The notes under the pieces: model-generated
Seen by the model: only the letters and a program-made list of their open reading frames with translations
Databases searched by the model: none
Told to the model about the DNA's origin: nothing
DNA from: Thermodesulfobacteriota bacterium
GTDB lineage: Bacteria; Desulfobacterota_D; UBA1144; Nemesobacterales; UBA2774
Assembly: GCA_021604765.1 (NCBI GenBank)
Contig: BQJP01000020.1
Coordinates: forward strand, 1-45,505
Direction: 5' to 3'
DNA: 45,505 nt
Translations under genes and position numbers: made by a program
Shown here: positions 7,973-16,990 of the stretch, in pieces
Layout of the letters: each line of letters begins with the position of its first letter
Position numbering within the stretch: the first letter of the stretch is position 1

Positions 7973-9226
7973 TTATTTAGAGAGCATTGTAATTGATTCT
8001 ATATGGAAAGTTTGTGGGAACATATCAAAAGGGCGAATCTTGACAACTTTGTATCCCAGCTCATCTAACTTTTTCAAATCCCTTGCTAGGGTTGCCGGAT
8101 CACAAGACACATATATAATTTTTTCTGGATCTAATTTAACCAGTCCATCAATAATTTCTTTAGCCCCTTCCCTTGGAGGATCCAAAACTACTAAATCAAA
8201 CTTCTCTTCTTGATCATTTAAGATTGTAATGGCATCTTCAGATGAAGCATTTTGAAAAACTATGTTTGTAACTGAATTCAGCTCCGCATTTTTATTGGCA
8301 AGTTTTACTGAATTTTTACTGATCTCTATACCAAGCACTTCTTTTGAAGCTTGGGCAAGTGGGATCGAAAAATTTCCAATTCCCGAATACAGATCCAGCA
8401 CTGTTGTATTTTCATTTAATTCAGCCCACTCTATAACGGTATTAATCATAAGCTCATTGATTGAGCTATTTACCTGGTTAAAAGCAGAAGGCGTTGTCAT
8501 AAATTTGTTGCCTAGAATACTAAATTCAAACCCTGTCTCCCCTATGCCTGCAATTGAAACATTCTCAGTTTCCTGATGTCTTTTTAGATGACGGTGGAGA
8601 GTCTTTAACGTATCACCCTTCCTATTATGCACTGGAACCAGAGTTATCTGTGATTTAACCCCATTTGAGGAAATATGTATCTTATCGAGTGGAAAATGAG
8701 GATCTCCAAGTGAAGATAGGACATCAGATATCTTAGTTATTGTTTTGTCTACTATCTCCTCAGATATGGGACAGGATTTGATCGAAACCTTCCGGGTGCT
8801 CCCTTTCTGATTATAACCCAAATGCCACTGACCTTTATAGAACCATGCCGAAAGAGTGACTTTATTTCTAAACCCGAATTCCTTTGGAGAAGAGGCAATG
8901 GGTTCGACGGGGATATTATGAAGACCGCCTATTCTACCCATTGTTTCCTTTAAAATATGCTCTTTTTCTCTAAGTTGTGCGGGGTATGTTAAATTTTGAA
9001 GCTGACATCCTCCACAGAGTTTAAATACTGGGCAACTGGGCTCTATACGGTCAGGAGAAGGTTCTATAATATTGGCTATAACAGCTTGTGCGTAACTGCC
9101 CTTGTCTTTAATAATATTTATTTCTAAGACGTCTTTAGGAAGACCGCCTATGACAAAAAATACCTTTCCATCCTTTTTTGCAATACCCGCACCGCCAAAT
9201 GCCAAACTCTCTATTTCTATCTGCAA
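7973..9226 (-). CDS. rlmD: 23S rRNA (uracil-C5)-methyltransferase, RlmD/RumA family
   Basis: SAM-dependent RNA m5U methyltransferase with an N-terminal TRAM domain (residues 1-55), a 4Fe-4S cluster motif with Cys at 65, 71, 74 and 152 (CPVFKLCGGCQ, then SCPIS), and a Rossmann methyltransferase domain containing LDLYSGIGNFSIPLA and VLDPPREGAK. The nucleophilic Cys is in YVSCDPATLARDL (about 375). The cluster favours RlmD-type over TrmA; RlmC or a tRNA enzyme of the same superfamily remains possible. The start is TTG at 9226, chosen because AAAGGA sits eight bases upstream and overlaps the end of queA. It is 15 bases downstream of queA, so argG-queA-rlmD probably form one transcript. Confidence 0.88.
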   Translation of the reverse strand: MQIEIESLAFGGAGIAKKDGKVFFVIGGLPKDVLEINIIKDKGSYAQAVIANIIEPSPDRIEPSCPVFKLCGGCQLQNLTYPAQLREKEHILKETMGRIGGLHNIPVEPIASSPKEFGFRNKVTLSAWFYKGQWHLGYNQKGSTRKVSIKSCPISEEIVDKTITKISDVLSSLGDPHFPLDKIHISSNGVKSQITLVPVHNRKGDTLKTLHRHLKRHQETENVSIAGIGETGFEFSILGNKFMTTPSAFNQVNSSINELMINTVIEWAELNENTTVLDLYSGIGNFSIPLAQASKEVLGIEISKNSVKLANKNAELNSVTNIVFQNASSEDAITILNDQEEKFDLVVLDPPREGAKEIIDGLVKLDPEKIIYVSCDPATLARDLKKLDELGYKVVKIRPFDMFPQTFHIESITMLSK

Positions 9227-9241
9227 ATTGCTATCCTTTGA

Positions 9242-10249
9242 TTAGTTTATAAACATCGCATCCCCATAACTAAGGAAACGGTAACCCATTTCTCTGGCAT
9301 CATCATATGCTTTAAATATATACTCGTATTTAGAGAATGCTGACACCAACATGAGCAATGTAGAACGAGGTAGGTGAAAATTAGTAATCAGCGCATCCAC
9401 TACTTTAAACTCAAACCCAGGCACAATAAAAAGATCTGTTTGCCCTATTTGAGGTATTACTTCACCATCTTCGGTTACTGAGGACTCCAGAGTTCTTACA
9501 ACAGTTGTACCAACGGCAATCACTCTTCTACCTTCAGCTTTAGCCCGATTAATTGCTGTCGCTGTAGCTATTGGAATCTCTCTATACTCTGCATGCATTT
9601 TATGATCTTCAATATTTTCAACTTTGACTGGCTTAAAAGTTCCTATTCCAACGTGAAGAGTAACATATTCTATCTCCACACCATTGGATTTAATTTGATT
9701 CAACAGTTCCCGAGTAAAATGGAGACCTGCTGTTGGAGCTGCGATTGCGCCCTTTTTATCAGCATATACTGTTTGATAAGAAATTTTATCAGACTCCTGG
9801 GCTTCTCGGTTAATATATGGAGGCAAGGGCATTTTGCCATACTTTTCAATGTATTCATCTACATTTTTTTCAAATTCTATAAACCAAACATTACTTTCAT
9901 TTTTTGACAATGTTCCCCTGAGACCATGGTCGAATTTAAGTTCATCATTATTTTTTGGGTTTTTAACCAAACATTCCCACACTTTTTCATTAAGTTTATT
10001 AACAAGCAGAATTTCTATTTCTTTTCCAGATTCCCGTTTTCCATAAAGTCTTGCAGGAATAACCTTGGTGTTGTTTAGTACTAGCAAATCGCCAGATTTG
10101 AGAAAGTTAGGGAGCTCGTAAAAGTTTTTATGACTTATCTCACCACTATTCTTATTTAAGAGTAGTAACCTAGAATTCTGCCTTTGATCTTGTGGATGGT
10201 ACGCAATTTGTTCTTCCGGCAGGTGGTAATCAAAATCTGAGGCTTTCAT
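9242..10249 (-). CDS. queA: tRNA preQ1 ribosyltransferase-isomerase QueA
   Basis: Transfers the ribosyl part of S-adenosylmethionine to preQ1 in the wobble position of certain tRNAs, giving epoxyqueuosine. Typical features are the N-terminal MKASDFDYHLPEEQIA, LLVLNNTKVIPARLYG, the GAIAAPTAGLHFT motif and the C-terminal LITNFHLPRSTLLMLVSAF. I start at ATG 10249 because the family begins at this MKxSDFDY. A GTG at 10264 would add five residues and overlaps the argG stop by one base (TAGTG), with AAGGG before it, so it may couple translation. No other queuosine gene is in the window. Confidence 0.93.
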   Translation of the reverse strand: MKASDFDYHLPEEQIAYHPQDQRQNSRLLLLNKNSGEISHKNFYELPNFLKSGDLLVLNNTKVIPARLYGKRESGKEIEILLVNKLNEKVWECLVKNPKNNDELKFDHGLRGTLSKNESNVWFIEFEKNVDEYIEKYGKMPLPPYINREAQESDKISYQTVYADKKGAIAAPTAGLHFTRELLNQIKSNGVEIEYVTLHVGIGTFKPVKVENIEDHKMHAEYREIPIATATAINRAKAEGRRVIAVGTTVVRTLESSVTEDGEVIPQIGQTDLFIVPGFEFKVVDALITNFHLPRSTLLMLVSAFSKYEYIFKAYDDAREMGYRFLSYGDAMFIN

Positions 10250-10263
10250 TAGGGACCTATACA

Positions 10264-11469
10264 CTAACCCTTTTTATCTAAGAGTTTCTTAACTGATAAT
10301 CTAAGCGCGTTAAGCTTGATAAATCCTGTTGCATCTGCCTGATTATAAATGCTGTCTTCCTCAAAGGTTGCAAGGTCCTCTTGGTAGAGTGAATACGGAG
10401 ATTTTCTGCCTGCAATGATGATATTGCCCTTATAAATTTTTAACCTTATAGTTCCACTCACATTTTTCTGAGATTGCTCGATTGCAGCACTCAGCATGTC
10501 CATTTCTGGAGAATACCAGAAACCATAGTATATAAGTTCAGAGATTTTTGGTATAAGAGAATCTCTCAAATGCATAACTTCTCTATCCATTGTGAGTGAT
10601 TCTAGGGCTCTGTGGGCTGCATGCAGTATGGTGCCTCCGGGGGTTTCATAAACGCCTCTTGATTTCATGCCAACAAAACGATTTTCAACCAGGTCTACCC
10701 TACCAACGCCGTTAGCTCCGCCCACTTTGTTGAGCGTATCTAGTATTTCTGATGGTGTTAATTCTTTGCCGTCTATTTTAGTAGCTGCACCATTTTCAAA
10801 ATCTATATCTATATATTGAGGCTCATTAGGAGCCCTTTCTGGGGATACGGTCATTTCAAACATATCCTCAGGGGGTTCATTCCATGGGTCTTCCAATATG
10901 CCGCCCTCATAGCTAATGTGGAGAAGATTTCTATCGCAGCTATACGGTTTCTCTAAAGTTACTGGTACAGGAATATCATTTTTCTTCGCATAGTCTAGTA
11001 ATGCTGTTCTTGAGTTAAGATCCCATTCACGCCATGGAGCAATTACTTGAATATTTGGGTTAAGAGCATAGTAGGTAAGCTCGAACCTGACCTGATCGTT
11101 GCCCTTACCGGTAGATCCATGAGAAACAGCAAAAGCATTTTCTTCCTGAGCTATCTCTATCTGCCTTTTGGCGATTAGGGGACGAGCTAGTGAAGTTCCA
11201 AGTAAGTAGACACCTTCATAAATTGCGTTTGCTTTTATTGCAGGAAAGACAAAATCTGAAACAAATTCGTCAGTTAAGTTTTCAACATATACCTTACTTG
11301 CACCAGTTTTTATTGCTTTTTCCCTTACTTCTTCAAGGTCTTCACCCTGACCTACATCAGCTACATAGGCTATGATTTCAGCATCATATTTTTCAGCAAG
11401 CCATTTCAAGATAACAGATGTATCAAGCCCGCCTGAATACGCTAGTACAATTTTATTTTTATCACTCAT
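10264..11469 (-). CDS. argG: Argininosuccinate synthase
   Basis: Joins citrulline and aspartate with ATP to give argininosuccinate, the seventh step of arginine synthesis. The N-terminal ATP-pyrophosphatase loop [10 protein letters not shown] is at residues 10-19. Other family blocks are [22 protein letters not shown] and [17 protein letters not shown]. At 401 residues it is full length. The start is fixed by CAGGAGGG about ten bases before the ATG. It leads an apparent operon with queA and rlmD, while argH (38.2 kb) and argC (21.7 kb) lie elsewhere. A 7-base direct repeat upstream was seen, but no ArgR box was recognised. Confidence 0.96.
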   Translation of the reverse strand: MSDKNKIVLAYSGGLDTSVILKWLAEKYDAEIIAYVADVGQGEDLEEVREKAIKTGASKVYVENLTDEFVSDFVFPAIKANAIYEGVYLLGTSLARPLIAKRQIEIAQEENAFAVSHGSTGKGNDQVRFELTYYALNPNIQVIAPWREWDLNSRTALLDYAKKNDIPVPVTLEKPYSCDRNLLHISYEGGILEDPWNEPPEDMFEMTVSPERAPNEPQYIDIDFENGAATKIDGKELTPSEILDTLNKVGGANGVGRVDLVENRFVGMKSRGVYETPGGTILHAAHRALESLTMDREVMHLRDSLIPKISELIYYGFWYSPEMDMLSAAIEQSQKNVSGTIRLKIYKGNIIIAGRKSPYSLYQEDLATFEEDSIYNQADATGFIKLNALRLSVKKLLDKKG

Positions 11470-11584
11470 TTACCAAAATCCCTCCTGAATCCCAAGAGCT
11501 AACCACACTTAAGCTGAGATTAGCTGAGTCGTAATACATTATTGATGAACAATAAATAGTCTTATTTAACAGATATAAATTTCT

Positions 11585-12025
11585 TTAAGGTTGTTCCTGC
11601 TGCCCTTGAGTTTGCGGTCTTAAATCGTGGAGATAAAATTTGACGTTGTTATTATCGTAAAACTTCTCAAGTGTGTAGCCTATATACTCTATTTTTTCTA
11701 ACTCGTCTCCATTATATGCCGCTTTCTTCACTTCGTCGGACAACTTGCAGTCCACTTGCACATCTTTAGTCGGGCTATCGTTCGCTATGAACTTTATTCT
11801 CAGCTCCTTGTCTAACTCTAGGTTATTGGGAGTTACAAAACCCAGTGCCATTTTGGAATCTGCAAATTCCATTACGATGAGCCTTACAACATCCTTGCTT
11901 TTGCCATCCGGACTACCTTCGACGTTGAAAGTGTAGCCGTAATAATTCACAGTTTTGCCAGCCTCGTTGTAGGAATTCAGATTCCAATAGTCTTCTGAAT
12001 CCACCATGCACATTATTTGAAGCAT
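11585..12025 (-). CDS. Unknown protein, 146 aa
   Basis: No family recognised. It is probably a small cytoplasmic beta-rich protein: there is no signal peptide and no membrane segment. Aromatic and acidic residues dominate the first half (YYGYTFNVEG, IVMEFADSKMALGF), with one Cys at about 94 in QVDCKLSD, and the Gln-rich tail ends PQTQGQQEQP. The start is supported by TGGAGA six bases before ATG. A TATAAT promoter lies about 45 bases upstream. It is 115 bases ahead of argG on the same strand and appears to have its own promoter, so co-transcription with argG is uncertain. Confidence 0.7.
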   Translation of the reverse strand: MLQIMCMVDSEDYWNLNSYNEAGKTVNYYGYTFNVEGSPDGKSKDVVRLIVMEFADSKMALGFVTPNNLELDKELRIKFIANDSPTKDVQVDCKLSDEVKKAAYNGDELEKIEYIGYTLEKFYDNNNVKFYLHDLRPQTQGQQEQP

Positions 12026-12070
12026 TTTTCGTCTCCATTCATATTATTTGAGTGTTAAAATTTTTGAAAC

Positions 12071-12099
12071 ATTATACCTTCTCAGAGAAATATTAACAC
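12071..12099 (-). promoter_or_regulatory. Promoter for the 146-aa unknown gene
   Basis: Minus-strand GTGTTA, 17-base spacer, TATAAT. The -10 is perfect and the -35 weak. The predicted start is about 40 bases before the ATG at 12025. Confidence 0.45.
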
Positions 12100-12110
12100 T
12101 TTTTGGAACA

Positions 12111-12812
12111 CTACCGTTTCAAGCCAATACAACTCAACTGTGTGCTGACGCCCTTACCCTCTCTGCGATATGAAAAAAAACTTTCATTACATTTAGTGCA
12201 GATATCTATGACCTCAATATCTGCTACACCAACTCTTTGTAATTGAAGCCTATTCGCTATACTAAGATCAAGAAAATATTTGGATTTAGTTGATTCAAAC
12301 AAATACTGGTCAGTATTATCAAATTTTTCCTTAAACAGAGACGCAACATCCTCTCCTACTTCATAGCAACATTTCTTAATAGACGGTCCAATTACGGCCG
12401 TGAGCTCGGAGGGACAAACCCCATAGTTGGACTGAATAACTCTTACTGTATTATCCGCTATTTCAGATAATGTGCCTCGCCACCCCCCATGAACCGCAGC
12501 TATAACTGAATTGCCCTTATCAACAATTAGAATTGGAACACAGTCTGCCGTTCTAATCCCTATACCCACGCCCTTTAATCTAGTTACAAGAGCATCACCT
12601 TCTGTAAGATTATGATGATTTTCCGGGTCGTTTACTATAACTACATCTCCACTGTGTACTTGTTTAAGCTGGGCCAATCTCGATAAATTAAAGTGCTTTT
12701 CTATAATAGAGGCATCGGCGCCGGCGCTCCTATCTGCAAACCCATGCACTAAACCCTCAAAAGAAGCTAGTCTTTCAGATAGGACAAAATTCACTTTATC
12801 TCTCATCTCCAT
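12111..12812 (-). CDS. pgeF: Peptidoglycan editing factor PgeF (YfiH/LACC1 family)
   Basis: Cytosolic protein of the former DUF152 'multicopper polyphenol oxidase' family. Bacterial members are reported to keep L-Ser out of the peptidoglycan stem peptide by hydrolysing misincorporated UDP-MurNAc-L-Ser. The catalytic metal-type triad is visible: His in QVHSGDVV, Cys in RTADCVPIL and His in AVHGGWRGT. Also present are AVIGPSIKKCCYEVGEDV and the C-terminal CTKCNESFFSYRREG. The gene overlaps the end of rluD. Three starts are possible (TTG 12824, ATG 12812, ATG 12806); I choose 12812 because GAG lies seven bases upstream. Downstream neighbours of RluD-type genes are often pgeF, which supports the call. 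Confidence 0.88.
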   Translation of the reverse strand: MEMRDKVNFVLSERLASFEGLVHGFADRSAGADASIIEKHFNLSRLAQLKQVHSGDVVIVNDPENHHNLTEGDALVTRLKGVGIGIRTADCVPILIVDKGNSVIAAVHGGWRGTLSEIADNTVRVIQSNYGVCPSELTAVIGPSIKKCCYEVGEDVASLFKEKFDNTDQYLFESTKSKYFLDLSIANRLQLQRVGVADIEVIDICTKCNESFFSYRREGKGVSTQLSCIGLKR

Positions 12813-13761
12813 TAATTTTCTCAAAGTACTCTAGAACTATTTTCATGTCCTCTGCAAGCGGTGCAGTGAATTCTACCCATTTATCATTTTCCGGATGAGT
12901 AAAGCCTATCTGTGATGCATGAAGCGCTTGGCGGTTAATTGTCTTTTCGGCATCAGATAACACTTTGTTTTTCTGTTTTTTATGACCATAAACTTTATCA
13001 GCCAAAATAGGGTGACCATTCTCAGAAAAATGAACTCTTATCTGATGAGTCCTTCCGGTTTTAGGCTCAGCTTCAACAAGACATGCCGATTCAAATCTAT
13101 TAAGAACTTTCCAAAACGTTAGAGACTCTCTTCCGGATTTAGATTTTGATGACATCTTGACCCTGTGCACTGGATCTCGCCCTATTACAGATTCAAATGA
13201 TCCTGAGTCCTTGTTAAGGTTGCCTTCAACAATAGCTAAATACCGTTTTTTAACTGTTCTGGATTTAAACTGGTTTACCAGAGAATTGTGGGAATGATCG
13301 TTCTTTGCTACTACCATAACGCCGGAAGTTTCTTTATCCAATCTATGGACTATCCCAGGGCGAATCTTGCCGCCAATACCAGAGAGGTCTTTGCATCTAA
13401 AGAGTAGAGCATTAACTAAAGTTCCCGTCTTTACTCCGGCTCCCGGATGCACAACCATGCCGGCAGGTTTGTTAACTACAACAATAGAAGAGTCCTCATA
13501 GATAATTTCGATATCTATGTCTTCAGCTTCAGCGTCTATTGACTCAGGGGCGGGCAGATTCACGTAGACGATCTCGCCCTTATCAAACTTTTTAGAAGGT
13601 TTTATAGGCTGTCCCTTAACCAATACATTATTATCGTCTATAAGCTTTTTTATTTGTGAACGGGTATGCTCAGAAAGAAAATGGGCCAGAACAATGTCTG
13701 CTCTCTTGCCCGATAATTCCTCTGTAATTTCAAATGTTTCTTTTTGTTCTTCTTTAGTCAT
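12796..13761 (-). CDS. rluD: Large-subunit pseudouridine synthase, RluA/RluD family
   Basis: Isomerises uridine to pseudouridine in RNA, most likely 23S rRNA helix 69. An N-terminal S4 RNA-binding domain covers residues about 12-75 (GKRADIVLAHFL, then LVKGQPIKPSKKF). The catalytic domain contains VVNKPAGMVVHPG and GIVHRLDKETSGVMVVAK, where the Asp of HRLD is the nucleophile. It ends with the RTHQIRVH block. Length 321 is normal. The S4 domain and sequence favour RluD over RluA or RluC, though exact specificity cannot be read from sequence. It overlaps pgeF. A TATACT -10 box at 13806-13811 could drive it; no clear Shine-Dalgarno precedes the ATG. Confidence 0.9.
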   Translation of the reverse strand: MTKEEQKETFEITEELSGKRADIVLAHFLSEHTRSQIKKLIDDNNVLVKGQPIKPSKKFDKGEIVYVNLPAPESIDAEAEDIDIEIIYEDSSIVVVNKPAGMVVHPGAGVKTGTLVNALLFRCKDLSGIGGKIRPGIVHRLDKETSGVMVVAKNDHSHNSLVNQFKSRTVKKRYLAIVEGNLNKDSGSFESVIGRDPVHRVKMSSKSKSGRESLTFWKVLNRFESACLVEAEPKTGRTHQIRVHFSENGHPILADKVYGHKKQKNKVLSDAEKTINRQALHASQIGFTHPENDKWVEFTAPLAEDMKIVLEYFEKINGDER

Positions 13762-13845
13762 AGAAATTCAATGTGTTAGAATTCCGATCCGGATTAATGA
13801 GGAAGAGTATACTAGATTTAATTATAAGTTTAAGTCAAATATAAG

Positions 13846-13874
13846 AAAGCCCCTCCAATAATTGAAGGGGCTTT
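13846..13874 (-). terminator. Rho-independent terminator after the IPTL-CTERM gene
   Basis: A 14-base inverted repeat with one mismatch is built around AAAGCCCCT/AGGGGCTTT. On the minus strand it is followed by a T-rich run. It sits 35 bases after the stop of the secreted protein and before the rluD promoter. Confidence 0.75.
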
Positions 13875-13908
13875 ATATTATTCAAATTAGAGACCGATGT
13901 TAATACTT

Positions 13909-15177
13909 TTAGATTTTGGATACGCGTATACGTCTTCGAACGGCTATCAATCCGATAATACCCAATACTCCTGCCATGGCTATTAAACCCCACTCTGAAA
14001 TTGTAGGTACTGGAGTGACTGGAGGCGATTCACCTGTTCCGGAGACAAGTGGAAACGGTAGTCTTAGAGCAACTAAGTTTTGCATGTTAAGTCCAATGGT
14101 ACATAACTGATATAAGCCTTCTGGTATAGGATCATCGGTAAAGAAATCCGTCAAATTCGGATTAGAAGTTTGAGATGATATAACAAATTGCTCCCACTCT
14201 CTATTGCCAGAAGGATTTGTATTCTCAAATTCTCTCCCATCTGGGAAAAGTACTTTATATTTCACAGCAGGGGCTCTATGTGTGAAATTAAAAAAGTCAC
14301 TTTCGCCTGTTAAGGTTCTGTCGTCAAATGGGGCAGGAGGATTAATCCCTTCGGGCTCAGCATCTGAATCTGGTGGCGCAAAGTCGGGAATAGTGTTAGG
14401 AGTATTTTGATCATCTGTATCGGTATCTGTACCATCCTGATTTCCATGATCGAAATCAGCATCCCATATAGTTAACTCGGCAATTTCATTAGGAACTTGG
14501 AAGAATAGACAGATCTCACCATCATATGTTGAAACTGCATAGTCTTCAGCCTGAATTCCATCATCCAAATTTGAATTTGGAAACACTGTCGCAATATCAA
14601 GCGGACTTCCAAAATCTCCGGATACTGCAAACGGTTCATCAAGAAATAGTGAATCAGAAGACCTTACCTTGAAATTGTTCTGAGTATTAACATCATCAAG
14701 TAAAACTATTCTAAGGGTATACACATAGTTTCCATCAGCATCTAGAGCTTGAGGACTTGTAGGAAAAGAAAAGTCAGCCCAGTCGTTATTTGGTAAATCA
14801 GTTGCGAAAATTTCAAATATTACAGGACCAGCATTATCTTTATCCGGATCAATAATTACAGAATAAGAAAAATTACCCGCAACACCTAAATCCCAATTAC
14901 CGTCAATTAATGCTCCAGGAGAGTCACCGTCAAAAATTCCCAAAGAAAACTCTACCGAGTTTGGCGCTACAACTATTTGAAGATTGTTTTCTTTGGGCGT
15001 AAAAGTATTAAAATTTGTCCCACCTGTTAGAGAAAGCAATCTTGCATCTCCAACTTCGCAAGTAGGTAAACAAAAAGGATTGGGTGATGTTAACTGAGCC
15101 TTTGAAGATTCAGGAAACAAAGAAAGAACTGAAAGAATTACAATAAAAACAGAAAAATTTATGACTCTGCAAATCAT
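13909..15177 (-). CDS. Secreted IPTLxxWG-CTERM protein, 422 aa
   Basis: An exported protein of unknown function. The N-terminus is a signal peptide (hydrophobic run at residues 5-20, likely cut after SKA around 27). The middle is Asp, Pro and Asn rich and beta-like, with the segment DGTDTDTDDQNTPN near residue 240. The C-terminus is a tripartite sorting tail: VPTISEWG at about 390, a hydrophobic helix, then RRRIRV. This matches the IPTLxxWG-CTERM signal, which in other bacteria is paired with exosortase H and marks proteins for cell-surface handling. No exosortase is in the window. It has its own terminator and a strikingly patterned promoter (15196-15248). The start follows GAGGGG about nine bases upstream. 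Confidence 0.8.
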   Translation of the reverse strand: MICRVINFSVFIVILSVLSLFPESSKAQLTSPNPFCLPTCEVGDARLLSLTGGTNFNTFTPKENNLQIVVAPNSVEFSLGIFDGDSPGALIDGNWDLGVAGNFSYSVIIDPDKDNAGPVIFEIFATDLPNNDWADFSFPTSPQALDADGNYVYTLRIVLLDDVNTQNNFKVRSSDSLFLDEPFAVSGDFGSPLDIATVFPNSNLDDGIQAEDYAVSTYDGEICLFFQVPNEIAELTIWDADFDHGNQDGTDTDTDDQNTPNTIPDFAPPDSDAEPEGINPPAPFDDRTLTGESDFFNFTHRAPAVKYKVLFPDGREFENTNPSGNREWEQFVISSQTSNPNLTDFFTDDPIPEGLYQLCTIGLNMQNLVALRLPFPLVSGTGESPPVTPVPTISEWGLIAMAGVLGIIGLIAVRRRIRVSKI

Positions 15178-15195
15178 TTTAGGGCCCCCTCATGC

Positions 15196-15248
15196 AAGTT
15201 ATCAAAGGATTATATTATTTGATAACTTATTTATAACATAATTATAAC
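15196..15248 (-). promoter_or_regulatory. Perfect 11-bp dyad over a TATAAT plus three 11-base-period repeats
   Basis: AAGTTATCAAA at 15196-15206 is repeated inverted at 15218-15228 with 11 bases between. The minus-strand TATAAT (15209-15214) lies inside the spacer. On the minus strand three units, GTTATAA, GTTATAA and GTTATCA, recur every 11 bases (15242-15248, 15231-15237, 15220-15226) and cover the -35 region. This is probably the promoter and operator of the secreted protein; the dyad could also fold as a leader hairpin if transcription starts further upstream. Confidence 0.5.
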
Positions 15249-15375
15249 CTTCCAACACTTAGCAATCAAATACTGTTCATATTATATAACTTGCCTTGAA
15301 TGGTCTTTATTCCCATTATTTTAGTGTAACAATAAGCCTGAAGATTCACGGATCAAAGTTAGGTTATAGATAATA

Positions 15376-16146
15376 TCATGTATTAATTAACACAATATTT
15401 GGGTTTTTATTGTCAAAAAATTGTGCAGCACTACCTTGGTTAACTGAGACTTCTAAAAAACCTGAGCTTCCTATTATTACAAGCAAATCGCCTCTAGCTA
15501 CGTCCTGGTATGATTTGGCAACGGTGTCAACAACAAAATCATCTATACGAATCTCTCTAGGATTATCTATCATGTCTCTGGAAATATTAGTTATTAAATT
15601 CCCAAATGAGTCCACATAAATAACTTCACCAACTATTTCACCACCTTTTATCTCAGGCTTCCTGATTTCTAATAAGATTGGATTCTTAAGAACCTCACCA
15701 AAATCTTGAATATCAATACCCAAGGACAAGTGAGCGGCTACTGGCGCAAATATATCTCTTCCATGAAAGGTTCTACTCAAATCTTCAAGCATAAATTCTG
15801 TATTTGTGATTTCAAATATGTTTACCCTCTTACTTTCTTTTAAAACAAACGAAAACACCCCATTATCAGGGCCTATGAATATACCCTCTTCTGTTTGAAC
15901 AATAATTGGCTTTCTCTCACTCCCTACACCCGGATCAACCACAACTACATGAATAGAATCTTTTGGAAAATATTTGTAAAAACCCCATAGTGTATATGCT
16001 GCTTTAAAGATGTCGTATTTTGGGATTCCATGAGTAATATCTGTGACAACAGCTTCATTATTTGTTCCCAAAATAACCCCTTTCATAGAACCAACATAAT
16101 GGTCATCTACACCAAAATCTGTTGTTAGCGTTATTATTCGTTTCAC
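15376..16146 (-). CDS. SAM hydroxide adenosyltransferase (DUF62 family)
   Basis: Members of this family split S-adenosylmethionine with hydroxide into adenosine and methionine; relatives are the fluorinase and chlorinase. Family landmarks are the N-terminal ITLTTDFGVDDHYVGSMKG, VVVVDPGVGSERKPI, FIGPDNGVFSFVL, the FHGRDIFAPVAAHL segment and the C-terminal VDSFGNLITNI. Length 256 is typical of the non-halogenating family, which lacks the fluorinase insertion loop as far as I can judge by eye. The start is GTG at 16146, with AAAGGG about ten bases upstream. It is divergent from the MBL hydrolase with a 74-base gap. Confidence 0.85.
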   Translation of the reverse strand: MKRIITLTTDFGVDDHYVGSMKGVILGTNNEAVVTDITHGIPKYDIFKAAYTLWGFYKYFPKDSIHVVVVDPGVGSERKPIIVQTEEGIFIGPDNGVFSFVLKESKRVNIFEITNTEFMLEDLSRTFHGRDIFAPVAAHLSLGIDIQDFGEVLKNPILLEIRKPEIKGGEIVGEVIYVDSFGNLITNISRDMIDNPREIRIDDFVVDTVAKSYQDVARGDLLVIIGSSGFLEVSVNQGSAAQFFDNKNPNIVLINT

Positions 16147-16220
16147 TTTCGTTTGCCCTTTAATACTAGTAGTGATAAAGTGCTTCTATTAAAAATAACT
16201 CAAATGTGAGTCATTGAGAA

Positions 16221-16970
16221 ATGAAGCTAACAATATTGGGATCTGGAACATGCATACCGCATAAGCAAAGAGGGTCATCCGGATATCTTTTAGAAACTCT
16301 CAATTCTAAAATCCTCCTAGATTGCGGAAACGGTACTACCTGGAAGCTCGAGAAAATAGGGGTCAATTATCTGGAGATTGACCATATTTTTTTCTCACAC
16401 CTGCATCCGGATCATACGGGAGATTTGGTTCCGTTTTTATTCGCCACAAAATACTCTCGCAATAAAACAAGAGAAAAACCTTTATTTATATGGGGCGGCA
16501 AAGGATTTGTTAAATTTTTTGATGCCCTGAAGAAAGCCTACGGCAGCTGGATTGTTCCCGAGCATCTAGTTCTCGATGAGATAAGAGACGGTTCAGAGAC
16601 TTTTCAGGATTTTAAAATAGTTAGCACCAAAGTTCCTCATATGGAAAACAGTCTAGCTTACAAAATCACCTCAGGTGAGAAGTCGATAGTATATTCAGGA
16701 GATACTGATTATTCAGAATCTTTGATTAACCTCGCTGCTAAGTGCGATCTTCTAATAATTGAGTGTGCATTGGCTAATGAAAGTCTCAAAATGAAAGGTC
16801 ACCTCACACCAAACGAAGTTATAAAAACAATCAACGAGGCAAAACCTAAAAAAGTCTTAGTGACCCACTTCTATCCTGAATGTGACGAAGAAAAAGTAGT
16901 TGAAACTATTAGAAGTAATGCAGACATTGAGGTAATAGAAGCTCAGGATTTATTAGAAGTACCGATATAA
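16221..16970 (+). CDS. MBL-fold metallohydrolase, RNase Z-like
   Basis: Metallo-beta-lactamase fold enzyme. The dinuclear metal site is visible as FFSHLHPDHTGD (H60, H62, D64, H65), VPHMEN further on, YSGDTDYSE and a final VTHFYPE. The start LTILGSGTCIPHKQRGSS resembles the RNase Z/arylsulfatase branch. At 249 residues it lacks the long flexible arm with which RNase Z binds tRNA, so tRNA 3' processing is uncertain and a small-molecule or nucleotide phosphodiesterase is equally possible. It is transcribed alone and divergently from the SAM-cleaving enzyme. The ribosome-binding site is weak (GAG). Confidence 0.8.
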   Translation: MKLTILGSGTCIPHKQRGSSGYLLETLNSKILLDCGNGTTWKLEKIGVNYLEIDHIFFSHLHPDHTGDLVPFLFATKYSRNKTREKPLFIWGGKGFVKFFDALKKAYGSWIVPEHLVLDEIRDGSETFQDFKIVSTKVPHMENSLAYKITSGEKSIVYSGDTDYSESLINLAAKCDLLIIECALANESLKMKGHLTPNEVIKTINEAKPKKVLVTHFYPECDEEKVVETIRSNADIEVIEAQDLLEVPI

Positions 16971-16990
16971 CCCTGCACAATTCACATAAC

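Noticed and set aside
11512-11528. Direct repeat AGCTGAG with 10-base pitch upstream of argG
   Set aside because: Only seven bases, not an ArgR box, and no third copy.
16198-16211. Palindrome ACTCA-AATG-TGAGT before the MBL gene
   Set aside because: Short, no matching promoter placed, and likely chance in a 74-base divergent gap.
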